In this document: piece after piece, positions 1 through 9,199 of the stretch
Numbering within the stretch: position 1 is the first letter of the stretch
How the letters are laid out: each line of letters starts with the position of its first letter
NCBI GenBank assembly: GCA_013214945.1
Contig: JABSRT010000022.1
Coordinates: forward strand, 1-64,000
DNA from: Gammaproteobacteria bacterium
GTDB taxonomy: Bacteria; Pseudomonadota; Gammaproteobacteria; Enterobacterales; Psychrobiaceae
Direction of reading: 5' to 3'
Length of the DNA: 64,000 nucleotides
The notes under the pieces: model-generated
Told to the model about the DNA's origin: nothing
The model's database searches: none
Seen by the model: only the letters and a program-made list of their open reading frames with translations
Position numbers and translations under genes: made by a program

Positions 1-95
1 TTTAATATTAGTTGTGCCTAAATAAGCGGTGACACAACCAATAAGATAAAAAGTATCTAAATTAACTTATTTACTGGGTTTGAAAAATCAACGAT

Positions 96-851
96 TTATA
101 CAAACATTCCGCCTGAGGCTTCAATACGTTGTGCGGTTATCCAAGTGGCATCTTCAGACAGTAATAGACTGATAGCGCGGCCGATGTCATCGGGTAAGCC
201 AGCTCTACCGAGCGCTGTTTTACTGGCAATAAGCGCATTTAGATCAGGATTGTCACGTACTGCACCCCCGCCAAAGTCGGTTTCTATTGCACCGGGTGCC
301 AAGGTGTTTACCCGAATTTGGTGCGGCCCTAGCTCTTGCGCTAAGTAACGCGTCATCACTTCTAATGCACCTTTCATCATGGCGTATGCGCAGTAGCCCG
401 GTAAACTAAAACGGGTCAATCCGGTCGATATATTGACAATGCTGCCACCGTCTTTTATCAGCGGCAGCAATTGCTGCGTCAGAAAGAAAGTCCCTTTTAC
501 ATGCACATTCATTAATGCGTCAAACTGCGCTTCACTGGTCTGCTCAAACGATGCATGGATTCCCATGCCTGCGTTGTTTAGCAGATAATCAAAATTAACC
601 CGTGCAAACTCGGTGTCGAGCAATGCCACTAAATCTTGATTAAATTGTGCGAAGCTAGTGTGGCAACTAAGATCCAAATGCAGTGCAAATGCTTTGCGCC
701 CCATTTGCTGGATTTGTTTAACTACTTGCTCAGCTGCATCAAAATTTGATTGATAGGTGATAATTACATCTAGGCCTTTTTCGGCTAATGTCAGCGCTGT
801 GTTTTTACCTAAACCTCGGCTGCCGCCGGTAATGAGAACTAACTTTGTCAT
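96..851 (-). CDS. SDR family NAD(P)-dependent oxidoreductase
   Basis: This is a classical short-chain dehydrogenase/reductase of about 251 residues. The N-terminal Rossmann motif TGGSRGLGK, the NNAG motif and the catalytic YxxxK (YAMMK, after SIVNIS) are all visible, and the C-terminus GGMFV is typical of 3-oxoacyl-ACP-reductase-like members. The substrate cannot be read from sequence. An upstream ATG at 938 exists, but 851 is preferred because AGGAAG lies just before it and the Rossmann fold starts there. The gene is divergent from a LysR regulator with a palindromic site between them, the usual arrangement for a LysR-controlled oxidoreductase. Confidence 0.88.
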   Translation of the reverse strand: MTKLVLITGGSRGLGKNTALTLAEKGLDVIITYQSNFDAAEQVVKQIQQMGRKAFALHLDLSCHTSFAQFNQDLVALLDTEFARVNFDYLLNNAGMGIHASFEQTSEAQFDALMNVHVKGTFFLTQQLLPLIKDGGSIVNISTGLTRFSLPGYCAYAMMKGALEVMTRYLAQELGPHQIRVNTLAPGAIETDFGGGAVRDNPDLNALIASKTALGRAGLPDDIGRAISLLLSEDATWITAQRIEASGGMFV

Positions 852-930
852 TTTATCTTCCTGTAGTTGGTGAATTGAGGCTAGTTTAGATAAAGTATTA
901 CAGTTGATAAACATGGTGAAAGTGTTAGGT

Positions 931-951
931 TTGTTCATATTTTATGAACAA
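931..951. promoter_or_regulatory. Perfect 9-3-9 palindrome, probable LysR operator
   Basis: TTGTTCATA and TATGAACAA flank three Ts, and the core TTCAT-N5-ATGAA fits the T-N11-A rule for LysR sites. It lies between the divergent SDR and LysR genes. It overlaps the upstream ATG at 944, which argues for the LysR start at 974. Confidence 0.6.
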
Positions 952-973
952 TGAACGGCAGATAAAAGAGCTA

Positions 974-1873
974 ATGAATAAATTTGAGGCGATGCAGCGT
1001 TTTTTAGTGGTGGCGCAAACCGGAAGTTTTACCAAAAGCGCCGAGCAATTAGGTTTGCCAAAATCAGCCGTGTCACAGTCGGTTCAGCTACTGGAAAAAA
1101 GCCTAGGCACGCGCTTGTTTCAGCGCAGTACTCGCCGTGTCACATTAACTGACGACGGTGAACAGTTTTTACCTAAATGCCGAGCTATTTTGCACGATTT
1201 AGATTTGCTCGAAAGCCAGTTTCAACAAGGTGGCGATGAAATAAAGGGCAGTATAAAAGTGGACATGCCCGGACGTTTTTTGTGTAATTTTGTCTTGCCT
1301 CACCTAGAGCAATGGCGACAAACATACCCAAACGTTACGTTAAAGCTAAGCAGTAATGACTATCAAGTTGACTTAATTAAGCAGCAAGTTGATTTTGTGG
1401 TTAGAGTGGGCGAGCTTAATGATAGTGCATTGATATGTCGTAAACTGACCCAATTTAGCATGTTAAATTGTGTCAGCCCCAGCTACATTAAAAAGTATGG
1501 CATGCCACAAAAACTTGAAGATTTACAACATCACCTTTTGATCGACTACAACGCTACGCTTGGCAGCAGACTGGCGACGTTTGACTATCAAGATCAACAC
1601 GGCAATCCGCAGCAAGTCGCAATGGCAAGTTCAGTTTCTGTTAATACCACAGAAGCTTACCTTACTGCCTGTGAGGCGGGTTTAGGGATCATCCAAGTGC
1701 CAAAAATAAGCGTTGATAAAGCGATTTTAGCGGGTGAACTGGTGAGTGTGCTAGATGACTATGTATATCAGAGCATGCCGGTGTCAATGCTTTATCCCTC
1801 AAGAAGACAGGTGCCAAAACGGGTTCAGCTTTTTATGGATTGGCTAGATGCGCTGGTGATAAAAGAAGGTTAA
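974..1873 (+). CDS. LysR family transcriptional regulator
   Basis: A LysR-type regulator of about 299 residues. The N-terminal winged HTH (AMQRFLVVAQTGSFTKSAEQLG, then SAVSQSVQLLEKSLGTRLFQR) is followed by a LysR substrate-binding domain to the end. The start at 974 is chosen over 944 because AAAAGAG precedes it, and because 944 lies inside a palindrome that looks like its own operator. It is divergent from the SDR gene and probably controls that gene and itself. The effector is unknown. Confidence 0.88.
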   Translation: MNKFEAMQRFLVVAQTGSFTKSAEQLGLPKSAVSQSVQLLEKSLGTRLFQRSTRRVTLTDDGEQFLPKCRAILHDLDLLESQFQQGGDEIKGSIKVDMPGRFLCNFVLPHLEQWRQTYPNVTLKLSSNDYQVDLIKQQVDFVVRVGELNDSALICRKLTQFSMLNCVSPSYIKKYGMPQKLEDLQHHLLIDYNATLGSRLATFDYQDQHGNPQQVAMASSVSVNTTEAYLTACEAGLGIIQVPKISVDKAILAGELVSVLDDYVYQSMPVSMLYPSRRQVPKRVQLFMDWLDALVIKEG

Positions 1874-1950
1874 AGAGTTGGGCGATGAGTGTTTGCCAAT
1901 CATCGCCGCCGCTTGTGGTCGATAAGTTATAATTTCACTTCTTGTTTCTC

Positions 1951-2838
1951 TTACAATTTAACTTCTAACTTCATAAACTCTATAAATGAGCTTACTCGTT
2001 TCGATAACTCTCTATTGCGGTAATAAACAATGTTAATTGGTTTTTCAATGTTTAATGTCGAGTTGACAAATAGCTGAACCAAACGACCCGCTTGTAAATC
2101 TTTACTAATAACAAAATCTGATAAACAAACAATACCCGAGTCGCATAAAGCAAGCTGCCTTAATGTTTCACCACTGTCTGCTTTTATATTTGGTTGAATA
2201 TGTAGCAAGTTGTTAAATTGATCGTAAATAGGCCAGTCGTTTAAACTTTCGAAGCCACTAAAGCCTAATAAATAATGGTCATTTAAATCTTCAACTTTTT
2301 TGGGCGTGCCGTATTTTTTTAAATATTTAGGACTGGCAACAATACGGATTTTGGTCAAGCCTAGCGGTGTTGCACTTAATGACGAATCTTTTAATTGTCC
2401 GACCCGAATTGCAATATCTGTTCGCTGCTCTAATAAATCGATTAAATTTTCATTGTTCACTAACTCGATGTCGACATGAGGATAGGCTTTACTGTATTTA
2501 TCGATTATTGGCACAATAACATTAAGCATAAATGGGGTTGCCGCATTAATGCGTAGTTTACCCGATGGTATATCCTTGCGCTGTAATAGCATATCTTCAG
2601 CTTCTTCAAGATCGTATAAAATATTACGCACTCGCGATAAATACTTTCCCCCTTCTTCAGTCAGCTCTAAACGCCGGGTATTACGCCTAAATAACGTGGT
2701 GTTTAATTTTTTTTCTAATCTTGATAATGAACGGCTAGCTGCTGATACGGTGATTTCTAACTCTTCTGAGGCCAGACTTATTGTGCCTTTATCGACAATG
2801 TTTATGAACGTATAAAGTTCGTTAATCGTGACTTTCAT
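1951..2838 (-). CDS. LysR family transcriptional regulator
   Basis: A 295-residue LysR-type regulator with the HTH at residues 1-60 (SAASRSLSRLEKKLNTTLFRR) and a co-inducer-binding domain after it. AAGGATC precedes the ATG at the expected distance. It is divergent from the aldo/keto reductase and mdaB genes and is the likely regulator of that pair. MdaB-type quinone reductases are often under LysR regulators that sense electrophiles or quinones, but the ligand here is not visible. Confidence 0.88.
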   Translation of the reverse strand: MKVTINELYTFINIVDKGTISLASEELEITVSAASRSLSRLEKKLNTTLFRRNTRRLELTEEGGKYLSRVRNILYDLEEAEDMLLQRKDIPSGKLRINAATPFMLNVIVPIIDKYSKAYPHVDIELVNNENLIDLLEQRTDIAIRVGQLKDSSLSATPLGLTKIRIVASPKYLKKYGTPKKVEDLNDHYLLGFSGFESLNDWPIYDQFNNLLHIQPNIKADSGETLRQLALCDSGIVCLSDFVISKDLQAGRLVQLFVNSTLNIEKPINIVYYRNRELSKRVSSFIEFMKLEVKL

Positions 2839-2873
2839 TGTTGATCCTTGTGCAAATGTATTTTGATCTTTAG

Positions 2874-2906
2874 TGACTTTTTGTCAATCATAGCTTGCTC
2901 TATAAT
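2874..2906 (+). promoter_or_regulatory. Candidate promoter and T-N11-A site for dkgB-mdaB
   Basis: A 13-bp T-N11-A dyad (TGAC, five Ts, GTCA) at 2874-2886 is followed by a perfect -10 box TATAAT at 2901-2906. The dyad covers the -35 region, as expected for LysR activation at a promoter with a poor -35 box. Confidence 0.4.
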
Positions 2907-2956
2907 CCTGTCAAATCAATCGACACATTTATAGATAAAGTTTAGGAAAATAGATT

Positions 2957-3769
2957 ATGACAGTTCCAGCATTTGGCCTAGGTACTTTTAGATTACAGGG
3001 TGACACGGTTATTCACTCTGTTACGAACGCACTAGAATTGGGTTATCGAGCGATAGATACAGCGCAAATATACGATAATGAAAAAGAAGTAGGAATTGCG
3101 ATTAAAAATAGCGCTGTTGCTGCTGATGATATTTATTTAACCACCAAAATTTGGGTTGATAACTTATCAAAAGAAACGTTAATACCAAGTTTAAAGGACA
3201 GCTTAAATAAATTAAATGTTGATGCCGTTGATTTGACATTAATTCACTGGCCAGCTCCTTCTAGTCCGATTCAACTTGAAGAGTATATGACGGCATTACT
3301 TGAAGCAAAGACCTTAGGCCTGACTAAAAAAATAGGGGTTTCTAATTTTAATATTGACCTATTAAAACAAGCAATCGCTGTTGTGGGTGCTGAAAACATT
3401 GAAACGAATCAAATCGAATTAAGCCCTTATTTGCAAAACCGTCAGTTAGTAGAATTTATGGGTCAGCAAGGTATTAAAGTGACCTCTTATATGACGCTTG
3501 CCTATGGCAAAGCATTGCAAGAGCCAGTTATACGAGCAATTGCGAAAACTAACCAGCAAACACCAGCCCAAGTTATTTTAGCTTGGGCACTTGCTAAAGG
3601 TTATGCCGTGATCCCATCTTCAACAAAAAGAGCAAACTTAGCCAGTAACTTACAAGCCCAGTACATCACGTTAAGCGACCAGCAATTAATGAAAATTGAT
3701 CAGCTAGATGCGAACAGTCGAGAAGTAAACCCAGAAGGTCTAGCACCAGCTTGGGATCAATCAATTTAA
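2957..3769 (+). CDS. dkgB: Aldo/keto reductase (DkgB-like)
   Basis: A 270-residue aldo/keto reductase of the 2,5-diketo-D-gluconate reductase type, close in length to E. coli DkgB (267). The catalytic tetrad is visible: Asp in RAIDTAQ, Tyr in IYDNE, Lys in TTKIW and His in LIHWP. The NADPH-binding end motif [13 protein letters not shown] is also present. AGGAAAA precedes the ATG. It is followed closely by mdaB, which suggests a two-gene unit for detoxifying carbonyls and quinones (inference). The true substrate may be a reactive aldehyde such as methylglyoxal. Confidence 0.85.
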   Translation: MTVPAFGLGTFRLQGDTVIHSVTNALELGYRAIDTAQIYDNEKEVGIAIKNSAVAADDIYLTTKIWVDNLSKETLIPSLKDSLNKLNVDAVDLTLIHWPAPSSPIQLEEYMTALLEAKTLGLTKKIGVSNFNIDLLKQAIAVVGAENIETNQIELSPYLQNRQLVEFMGQQGIKVTSYMTLAYGKALQEPVIRAIAKTNQQTPAQVILAWALAKGYAVIPSSTKRANLASNLQAQYITLSDQQLMKIDQLDANSREVNPEGLAPAWDQSI

Positions 3770-3789
3770 TTGCAACAAGGTATATAATC

Positions 3790-4392
3790 ATGAAAAAAAT
3801 ATTAATTTTAAACGGCGGTAAAAGTTTTGGCCATTCAAAAGGTGAACTTAATGACACGATGACAAATGTTGCCCAGCAACATTTACTGAGCTTAGGTCAT
3901 GAGGTTCAAGTAACTGTTATTGATGAAGGTTACGATGTTGACGCTGAAATAGACAAGTGGGTTTGGGCTGATGTCATCATTCAACAAACACCGGCTTGGT
4001 GGATGGGAGCGCCATGGACCGTTAAAAAATACATTGATGAAGTTTTCACTATTGGGCATGGCCGTTTGTATCAAAGTGATGGGCGATCGCGTGAAAATTC
4101 AGCACATAAATATGGCTCTGGTGGTTTATTACAGGGTAAAGAATACATGCTGTCAGTTACTTGGAACGCCCCGGCGGAAGCATTTACCGATCCAACTCAG
4201 TTCTTCGACGGAGTAGGTGTTGATGGCGTTTATGTCGCAATGCATAAAGCACATCAATTTTTAGGGATGACACCACTGGCAACATTCATGAGTAATGATG
4301 TTATTAAAAACCCAAGTATTGATAGTGATATTAAACGTTATAAAGAACACTTAAGTGAATTATTGGGAAGTGAACTATTGGGACACACATAA
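3790..4392 (+). CDS. mdaB: NAD(P)H quinone oxidoreductase MdaB
   Basis: About 200 residues of the flavodoxin-like fold, matching MdaB through most of its length (LILNGGKSFGHSKGELND, WWMGAPWTVKKYIDEVF, KYGSGGLLQGKEYMLS, GVGVDGVY). MdaB carries out two-electron reduction of quinones with an FAD cofactor. An in-frame upstream ATG at 3751 overlaps dkgB. The start at 3790 is chosen because the fold begins there and AAGG precedes it. The 3' end is odd: the last codons and the following sequence are duplicated in tandem, so the C-terminal tail may have been reshaped by the repeat. Confidence 0.88.
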   Translation: MKKILILNGGKSFGHSKGELNDTMTNVAQQHLLSLGHEVQVTVIDEGYDVDAEIDKWVWADVIIQQTPAWWMGAPWTVKKYIDEVFTIGHGRLYQSDGRSRENSAHKYGSGGLLQGKEYMLSVTWNAPAEAFTDPTQFFDGVGVDGVYVAMHKAHQFLGMTPLATFMSNDVIKNPSIDSDIKRYKEHLSELLGSELLGHT

Positions 4393-4557
4393 TTATGTAA
4401 TTGATTTAAAGGCTATCTAGCTATATTAGGGGCCTTTTCATTGTCATGGCCTATACTCTCCAAGTGAAACTATTGGGACACACATAACTATGTAATTGAT
4501 TTAAAGGCAATCTAGCTATATTAGGGGTCTTTTCATTGTCATGGCCTATACTCTCCA
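4368..4557. repeat. Tandem direct repeat, two copies of about 95 bp
   Basis: Two near-identical units (about 4368-4461 and 4462-4557) differ by a handful of substitutions and one inserted base. The first unit starts inside the mdaB 3' end. Each contains AAAGGC...GCCTTT (one pair weakened in the second copy), able to form a hairpin that may act as a terminator for mdaB. The repeat ends 29 bp before the transposase gene, so it may be the element's recognition sequence. Confidence 0.8.
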
Positions 4558-4586
4558 GTGCTACATTCTACTAGTTGAGGTGAGCC

Positions 4587-5573
4587 ATGACCCGCGCAAG
4601 ACATTCTCAAATTGATTTAACCGCCACCAGTTTTTATCACGTTATCAACCGCTGTGTACGCCGCAGTTACTTATGTGGCGATGATAAGGTTAGCGGTAAA
4701 AACTTTGACCATCGCAGGCAATGGCTAGTCGAGCGCTTTACAATGTTATCTGATGTTTTTTCAATTAATATTGCCGCTTATGCTGTAATGAGCAATCACT
4801 ATCATCTGGTGCTTCAGGTCGATAAAGTAGCTGCTGATACATGGACAATGGATGAGGTAATAGAACGTTGGTACCGTTTGTTTAATGGCCATTTGTTAGT
4901 TGACCGTTATTTAACTGAGGAAACAATTAGTCCAAGTCACTTGGAGGCCGTCGAAAAGTTAGTAGCGCTTTGGCGAGCAAGGCTTTACGACATATCTTGG
5001 TACATGAAATGTCTCAATGAACACATTGCACGGCAAGCCAATAAAGAAGATAAGTGTACCGGGCGTTTTTGGGAGGGCCGCTTTAAATCACAAGCGCTGC
5101 TTGATGATATTGCCTTACTTAGCTGCATGGCTTATGTAGATTTAAACCCTATCCGAGCAGGGGTCGCCCCCAACTTATCGGAAAGTCATTTCACCTCGAT
5201 TCAAAAGCGTATTGCGCAATATAAATCCCATCAAAAACAGATAACCAAGAACAATAGTGATATATCCGTGCCTGAACAGCCGAAGACCTTACTGCCGTTT
5301 TCTGGCACTGATAACACCCAAGCCATTCCATTTAGTTATAGCGATTATTTTGAATTGGTTGATTGGAGCAGCCGCCATGTTGATCCTAATAAATCAAGCT
5401 ATGTCGATTCAGGTGAGCCCCAAATACTAACAACCCTAGGTATTGATGAAGATGATTGGCTAACGGCTGTCAAACATTTTAGACGGCAATATGGTAGCTT
5501 CGCGGGTACTACTGAACATCTGCGCGACTTTGCACATCACCACGGTAGAAGCTGGTGTAAACACCCGAGCTAA
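4587..5573 (+). mobile_element. REP-associated/IS200-type tyrosine transposase
   Basis: A 328-residue Y1 (HUH) transposase of the REP-associated (RAYT) type. The metal-binding HUH motif is in SNHYHLVLQ, the nucleophile tyrosine is probably in ISWYMKCLNEHIARQ, and the conserved GRFWEGRFKSQALLD block follows. Such enzymes act on single-stranded hairpin DNA and are domesticated partners of REP/BIME repeats. The gene is flanked by two different repeats (95-bp tandem on the left, 24-bp pair on the right) and sits against a truncated tctC relic. It probably arrived by insertion. The reading frame looks intact. Confidence 0.85.
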
Positions 5574-5769
5574 TCAATCGAGTATCGATACCATTACAAC
5601 GATAAAATCGATAATATGAGATAAGCTCAGGCACCAGTACGTCTAAATTCTAACAAAACTCTAATCAATCAACTTATGTCGATAAAATTATAGACCAATA
5701 CGTTCGGCCGTATTCGATTCGAGCTACTTTTGACAGTTTGGTAGCATCTTGAAATTATTTTTATCAACG

Positions 5770-5825
5770 ATTTAGTTATGGCTGTCCCTAGTTAAATGCT
5801 TATTTAGTTATGGCTGTCCCTAGTT
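5770..5825. repeat. Pair of identical 24-bp direct repeats
   Basis: The 24-bp sequence at 5770-5793 (core TTTAGTTATGGCTGTCCC) recurs exactly at 5802-5825, a period of 32 bp. It lies between the transposase gene and the truncated TctC relic and marks the right-hand junction of the insertion. Confidence 0.85.
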
Positions 5826-6122
5826 TTAAGCAAAGAGTACGGTGTATGGAAAACCTTCTTTATTGCAGGTTTTTCCGCCCAAAAAGGTATTTTCTTACCC
5901 AGTAAAACCTCGCCAGAGATTATTGAAGCATGGCGTAATGCTGCAGCAAAAGTTATTTCTAAAGAAGGCTTTAAGCAAGAATCTGAAGCTGTGTTAGGAC
6001 AGTATCCTCAATTAGTTCATCAAGACGCCATGAAGGTATTAAATGCCGCGTTGAGCATTTCTGATGAAGATAAAGACTGGGTTAGAAACTTCTTAACTGA
6101 AAAATATAACGCAAGATTTTAA
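5826..6122 (+). pseudogene. TctC-type substrate-binding protein, 3' remnant
   Basis: An open frame encodes about 96 residues ending KYNARF and has no usable start codon near its beginning. The text (VWKTFFIAGF, KGIFLPSKTSPEIIEAWRNAA, GFKQESEAVLGQYP) resembles the C-terminal lobe of Bug/TctC-type solute-binding proteins. The full family length is about 320 residues, so two thirds of the gene are missing. The frame begins at the second 24-bp repeat beside the transposase and is followed by the TctA-TctB permease gene. It is therefore probably the permease's former partner, cut by the insertion. Confidence 0.72.
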
Positions 6123-6262
6123 TTGCTTATCGCAATAACTCTGCAGTAACAATGCCGTCGTTAATGACTTTAGACCAAACTTCACTCTCATTAGTTGACG
6201 GCATATATTTGTAACAAAATTGGCGCTTTAACGAGCTAAATTATTCTAATAAGGAGAACAGT

Positions 6263-8251
6263 ATGCTTGATGCATTTTTAGTAGCATTGCAAACTATTCT
6301 TACCCCGACCCATTTAATGTATCTTAGTGGCGGCGTGTTTTTAGGCCTGATCATTGGTATTTTTCCCGGGCTTGGTGGCATTGCTGGTTTATCGCTACTG
6401 TTACCGTTTCTATACGGTATGGAGCCGATTTCTGCGTTAGCGATGTTAATCGGCTTAGTTGCCGTTATTCCAACGTCTGACACTTTCACCTCGGTCTTAA
6501 TGGGCATTCCGGGCTCAAGTGGCTCACAGGCAACCGTGCTTGATGGTTTCCCAATGTCGAAGAAAGGCCAAGCCGCCCGCGCTTTATCTGCAGCATTTGC
6601 ATCGTCCCTTTTTGGTGGCTTATTCGGCGCCGCTATTTTAACTCTGTTTGTACTAATTGCGCGGCCAGTTATTTTGGCGTTTGGCTCGGCAGAATTGTTT
6701 ATGCTAACGCTGTTAGGTCTAAGCATGGTTGGGGTACTTGCTGGTAACAGTTTAATCAAAGGACTTAGCGCCTGTGGTTTGGGGCTGGTACTGGGCACAT
6801 TAGGTGGCGCACCTGCGACGGGTGAATACCGCATGGCCTTTGATAATTCATACTTAATGGATGGCATTCCATTGGTGGTCGTTGGTTTAGGCATTTTCGC
6901 GTTACCTGAAATTATTGATTTATTACGTCAAAATCGTTCAATTTCCGAAGCCTCATCTTTGGGCACAGGTTGGCTCGATGGACTTAAAGATTTAGTGAAG
7001 CACAAATGGTTAGCTGTTCGTTGTGCCGTAATAGGTTGTATTGTCGGCGCATTACCTGGTTTAGGTGGTAGTGTCGTTGACTGGATTGCCTACGGACACG
7101 CGGTTCAAACCTCTAAAGATACGAGTGAGTTTGGCAAAGGGGACGTCCGTGGCGTTATCGCACCCGAAGCATCGAATAATGCGAAAGAGGGCGGTGGTTT
7201 AATTCCAACCTTGTTATTTGGCATACCAGGCTCTGGCAGCATGGCAGTGTTTTTAGGTGGCATGGTGCTGATTGGACTAGAACCTGGTCCGGCAATGATT
7301 ACGACCGATCTCGATGTTACCTATACCATCGTTTGGTCGTTGGCGCTGGCTAATGTGATTGGCGCGGGTGCCTGTTTACTTATTTCTAAATGGGTCGCAA
7401 AAATTACCACTATTCCATACGCCTTAATGGCACCATTTATGATAATGGTTATCTTTTTTGCCGCGTTCCAAGCAACTCGTGACTTAGGCGACTTAATGGC
7501 CTTGCTAGGTATTGGGGTGCTGGGTGTCTTAATGAAACGCTTTGGGTGGCCGCGTCCGGCATTTTTAATCGGCTTTGTGTTGGCTGGTGGAATGGAAACC
7601 TATTTATATCAAGCGATTCAGTTTGATGGTATTGGCTTTTTATTAAAACCTGGTGTGTTAATTATTGGTGCGTTAATCGTATTGTCGATATTTTTTGCCG
7701 CACGCCACGCAATTAAAGAAAGCAAGGAAAGCGCAGAGCATGAAGCGACTGAGCCAAGACGTCTAAAAGCAACTAATTTACAGCCTCAAGTGTATTTTGC
7801 TGGTGCGGTCAGTTTTGTGTTCGCTTATGGTTTATACGACGCTTTTCAGCAGTCATTCCTCGGTGGGGTTTTCCCTGCGGTGGTCTGTGGATTAATGTTG
7901 CTGCTGTCACTCGTCATCGTGTTCAAGTTGGTCAATAACCAAGTTGATGATGCGGTCAATTTCGATAATGAAGTCGAAGCGGGTTACGTTAACAACTTAA
8001 GCATCACCGGCTTGTGGCATTACGTTTATTGGTTATGCGGTTTGGTTGCTGGCTGTTTTTTAATTGGTTATGTATTTTCAATCAGCGTTTTCTTCGTGTT
8101 GTTTTTATTGATTAAGGCTCGAGCGTCAATCACCAGAACCTTGGTATTAACGACCAGTGCGTTAACATTTTTACTCACGCTGTCTCATGTGATGGTATTG
8201 GAACTACCGACAGGTTATCTGCAAGAAGCAATCAACTTCCCATCATTTTAG
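6263..8251 (+). CDS. Tripartite tricarboxylate transporter permease, TctA-TctB fusion
   Basis: A 662-residue inner-membrane protein. Residues 1-500 are a TctA large permease subunit, with the signature GIFPGLGGIAGLSLLLPF near the N-terminus, GIPGSSGSQATVLDGFP, and a second half-site ALPGLGGSVVDW. Residues 510-662 add four hydrophobic segments like TctB, the small subunit usually encoded separately. TTT systems import carboxylates using a periplasmic TctC protein and an ion gradient. A strong AAGGAG precedes the ATG. The adjacent tctC is truncated, so transport may depend on a binding protein encoded elsewhere. The substrate is not predictable. Confidence 0.88.
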   Translation: MLDAFLVALQTILTPTHLMYLSGGVFLGLIIGIFPGLGGIAGLSLLLPFLYGMEPISALAMLIGLVAVIPTSDTFTSVLMGIPGSSGSQATVLDGFPMSKKGQAARALSAAFASSLFGGLFGAAILTLFVLIARPVILAFGSAELFMLTLLGLSMVGVLAGNSLIKGLSACGLGLVLGTLGGAPATGEYRMAFDNSYLMDGIPLVVVGLGIFALPEIIDLLRQNRSISEASSLGTGWLDGLKDLVKHKWLAVRCAVIGCIVGALPGLGGSVVDWIAYGHAVQTSKDTSEFGKGDVRGVIAPEASNNAKEGGGLIPTLLFGIPGSGSMAVFLGGMVLIGLEPGPAMITTDLDVTYTIVWSLALANVIGAGACLLISKWVAKITTIPYALMAPFMIMVIFFAAFQATRDLGDLMALLGIGVLGVLMKRFGWPRPAFLIGFVLAGGMETYLYQAIQFDGIGFLLKPGVLIIGALIVLSIFFAARHAIKESKESAEHEATEPRRLKATNLQPQVYFAGAVSFVFAYGLYDAFQQSFLGGVFPAVVCGLMLLLSLVIVFKLVNNQVDDAVNFDNEVEAGYVNNLSITGLWHYVYWLCGLVAGCFLIGYVFSISVFFVLFLLIKARASITRTLVLTTSALTFLLTLSHVMVLELPTGYLQEAINFPSF

Positions 8252-8338
8252 CGTTAATTCGTTAAACAATTTTAGCGGGTAGCATCTTTTATAAGGTGTT
8301 GCCTGCTAAGCCATTTCTAGTTTGAAAAGGATAACAAA

Positions 8339-9199
8339 ATGATTTCACCTAAACTCATCTTAATGCCGCTATCAACTAGCGGCCATGTGACTGAGCGTCT
8401 AACTGGCGGGTTGGCCATTGCCAAGTATTTCAATGCCCACCTCGATGTTTTACATTCACAGATTGACCCGCGTACTTTTTTACCCAATGATCAATTGGGG
8501 CTGCCGGTGAAGCTGGTGCGGGAATTAGCCAGTTTTGCTGGAAAGTTTTCTCAGTCTGAATCGGTTGATTTAAAAAAGAAATTTATCGATTTGTGTGTTG
8601 CGCAATCGATTGAATATAACGCTAGCGGCGAGTTTTCTGCCACCGCCACCGCCGCTTGGCACGAGCTCAGTGGTTTACGCAGTGAAATAGTGGCTGAAAA
8701 AGGAAAAGTCGCCGACTTAATTATTATCCCGCAATCGAAAGACGGTAAGTCCACTTCGACGTTTGAAGCGTCGGTGATGCGCAGTGGTAAGCCCATATTA
8801 TTAGTGCCAAGAGCCCTAACCACATTTAATCCAAATACCGTGGTTGTCGGTTGGAATGCGAGTACCGAAGCGGCAAGGACGTTATCTTTTAGTTTACCGT
8901 TATTAAAATCTGCGCAAAAAGTGATTATTGCGACTAGTGCTAAGCGGGTTAATAATAATCCCAATGGTAACGACGTGGTCCAATATCTGTTACGACACGG
9001 CATTGATAGTCAGTTTTTAACATTTGATACCAGTAAACAATCAACCGCTGAGGCATTTTTAAGTTTTGCGCACAGTCATGCTGCTGATTTACTGATCACT
9101 GGGGCATTTACCCATCGCCGCTTACATGAGCAGATCTTTGGTGGGGTAACTAGCCATATGCTGGCCAAGACAAAATTGCCAATTTTAATGGCGCATTAA
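8339..9199 (+). CDS. Universal stress protein (UspA family)
   Basis: A 286-residue protein with two UspA-like halves. The second half is clearer (TVVVGWNASTEAARTLSFSLP, ADLLITGAFTHRRLHEQIFGG, KLPILMAH). The G-2x-G-9x-G(S/T) ATP-binding motif is only partly kept (GAFTHRRLHEQIFGGVTSHML). AAAAGG lies upstream of the ATG. It follows the TctA-TctB gene by 87 bp on the same strand, so the two may be co-transcribed. USP genes next to TTT or TRAP transporters are common, and a regulatory role on the permease is possible but inferred. Confidence 0.85.
   Translation: MISPKLILMPLSTSGHVTERLTGGLAIAKYFNAHLDVLHSQIDPRTFLPNDQLGLPVKLVRELASFAGKFSQSESVDLKKKFIDLCVAQSIEYNASGEFSATATAAWHELSGLRSEIVAEKGKVADLIIIPQSKDGKSTSTFEASVMRSGKPILLVPRALTTFNPNTVVVGWNASTEAARTLSFSLPLLKSAQKVIIATSAKRVNNNPNGNDVVQYLLRHGIDSQFLTFDTSKQSTAEAFLSFAHSHAADLLITGAFTHRRLHEQIFGGVTSHMLAKTKLPILMAH

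Noticed and set aside
4587-5573. Complete IS element with terminal inverted repeats
   Set aside because: No inverted repeats or target duplication flank the transposase. The different repeats on each side fit a REP-associated enzyme better.
4368-5825. CRISPR-like array
   Set aside because: There are only two copies of each repeat, with no series of unique spacers and no cas genes. They are transposase-associated repeats.
6241-6894. Long antisense reading frame opposite tctA
   Set aside because: Its composition (rich in Pro, Ala and Asn with no domain) is what the reverse of a membrane protein gene gives, and tctA is clearly the real gene.
8551-9003. 150-residue frame opposite the usp gene
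   Set aside because: A shadow of the UspA coding sequence. It has no domain features.
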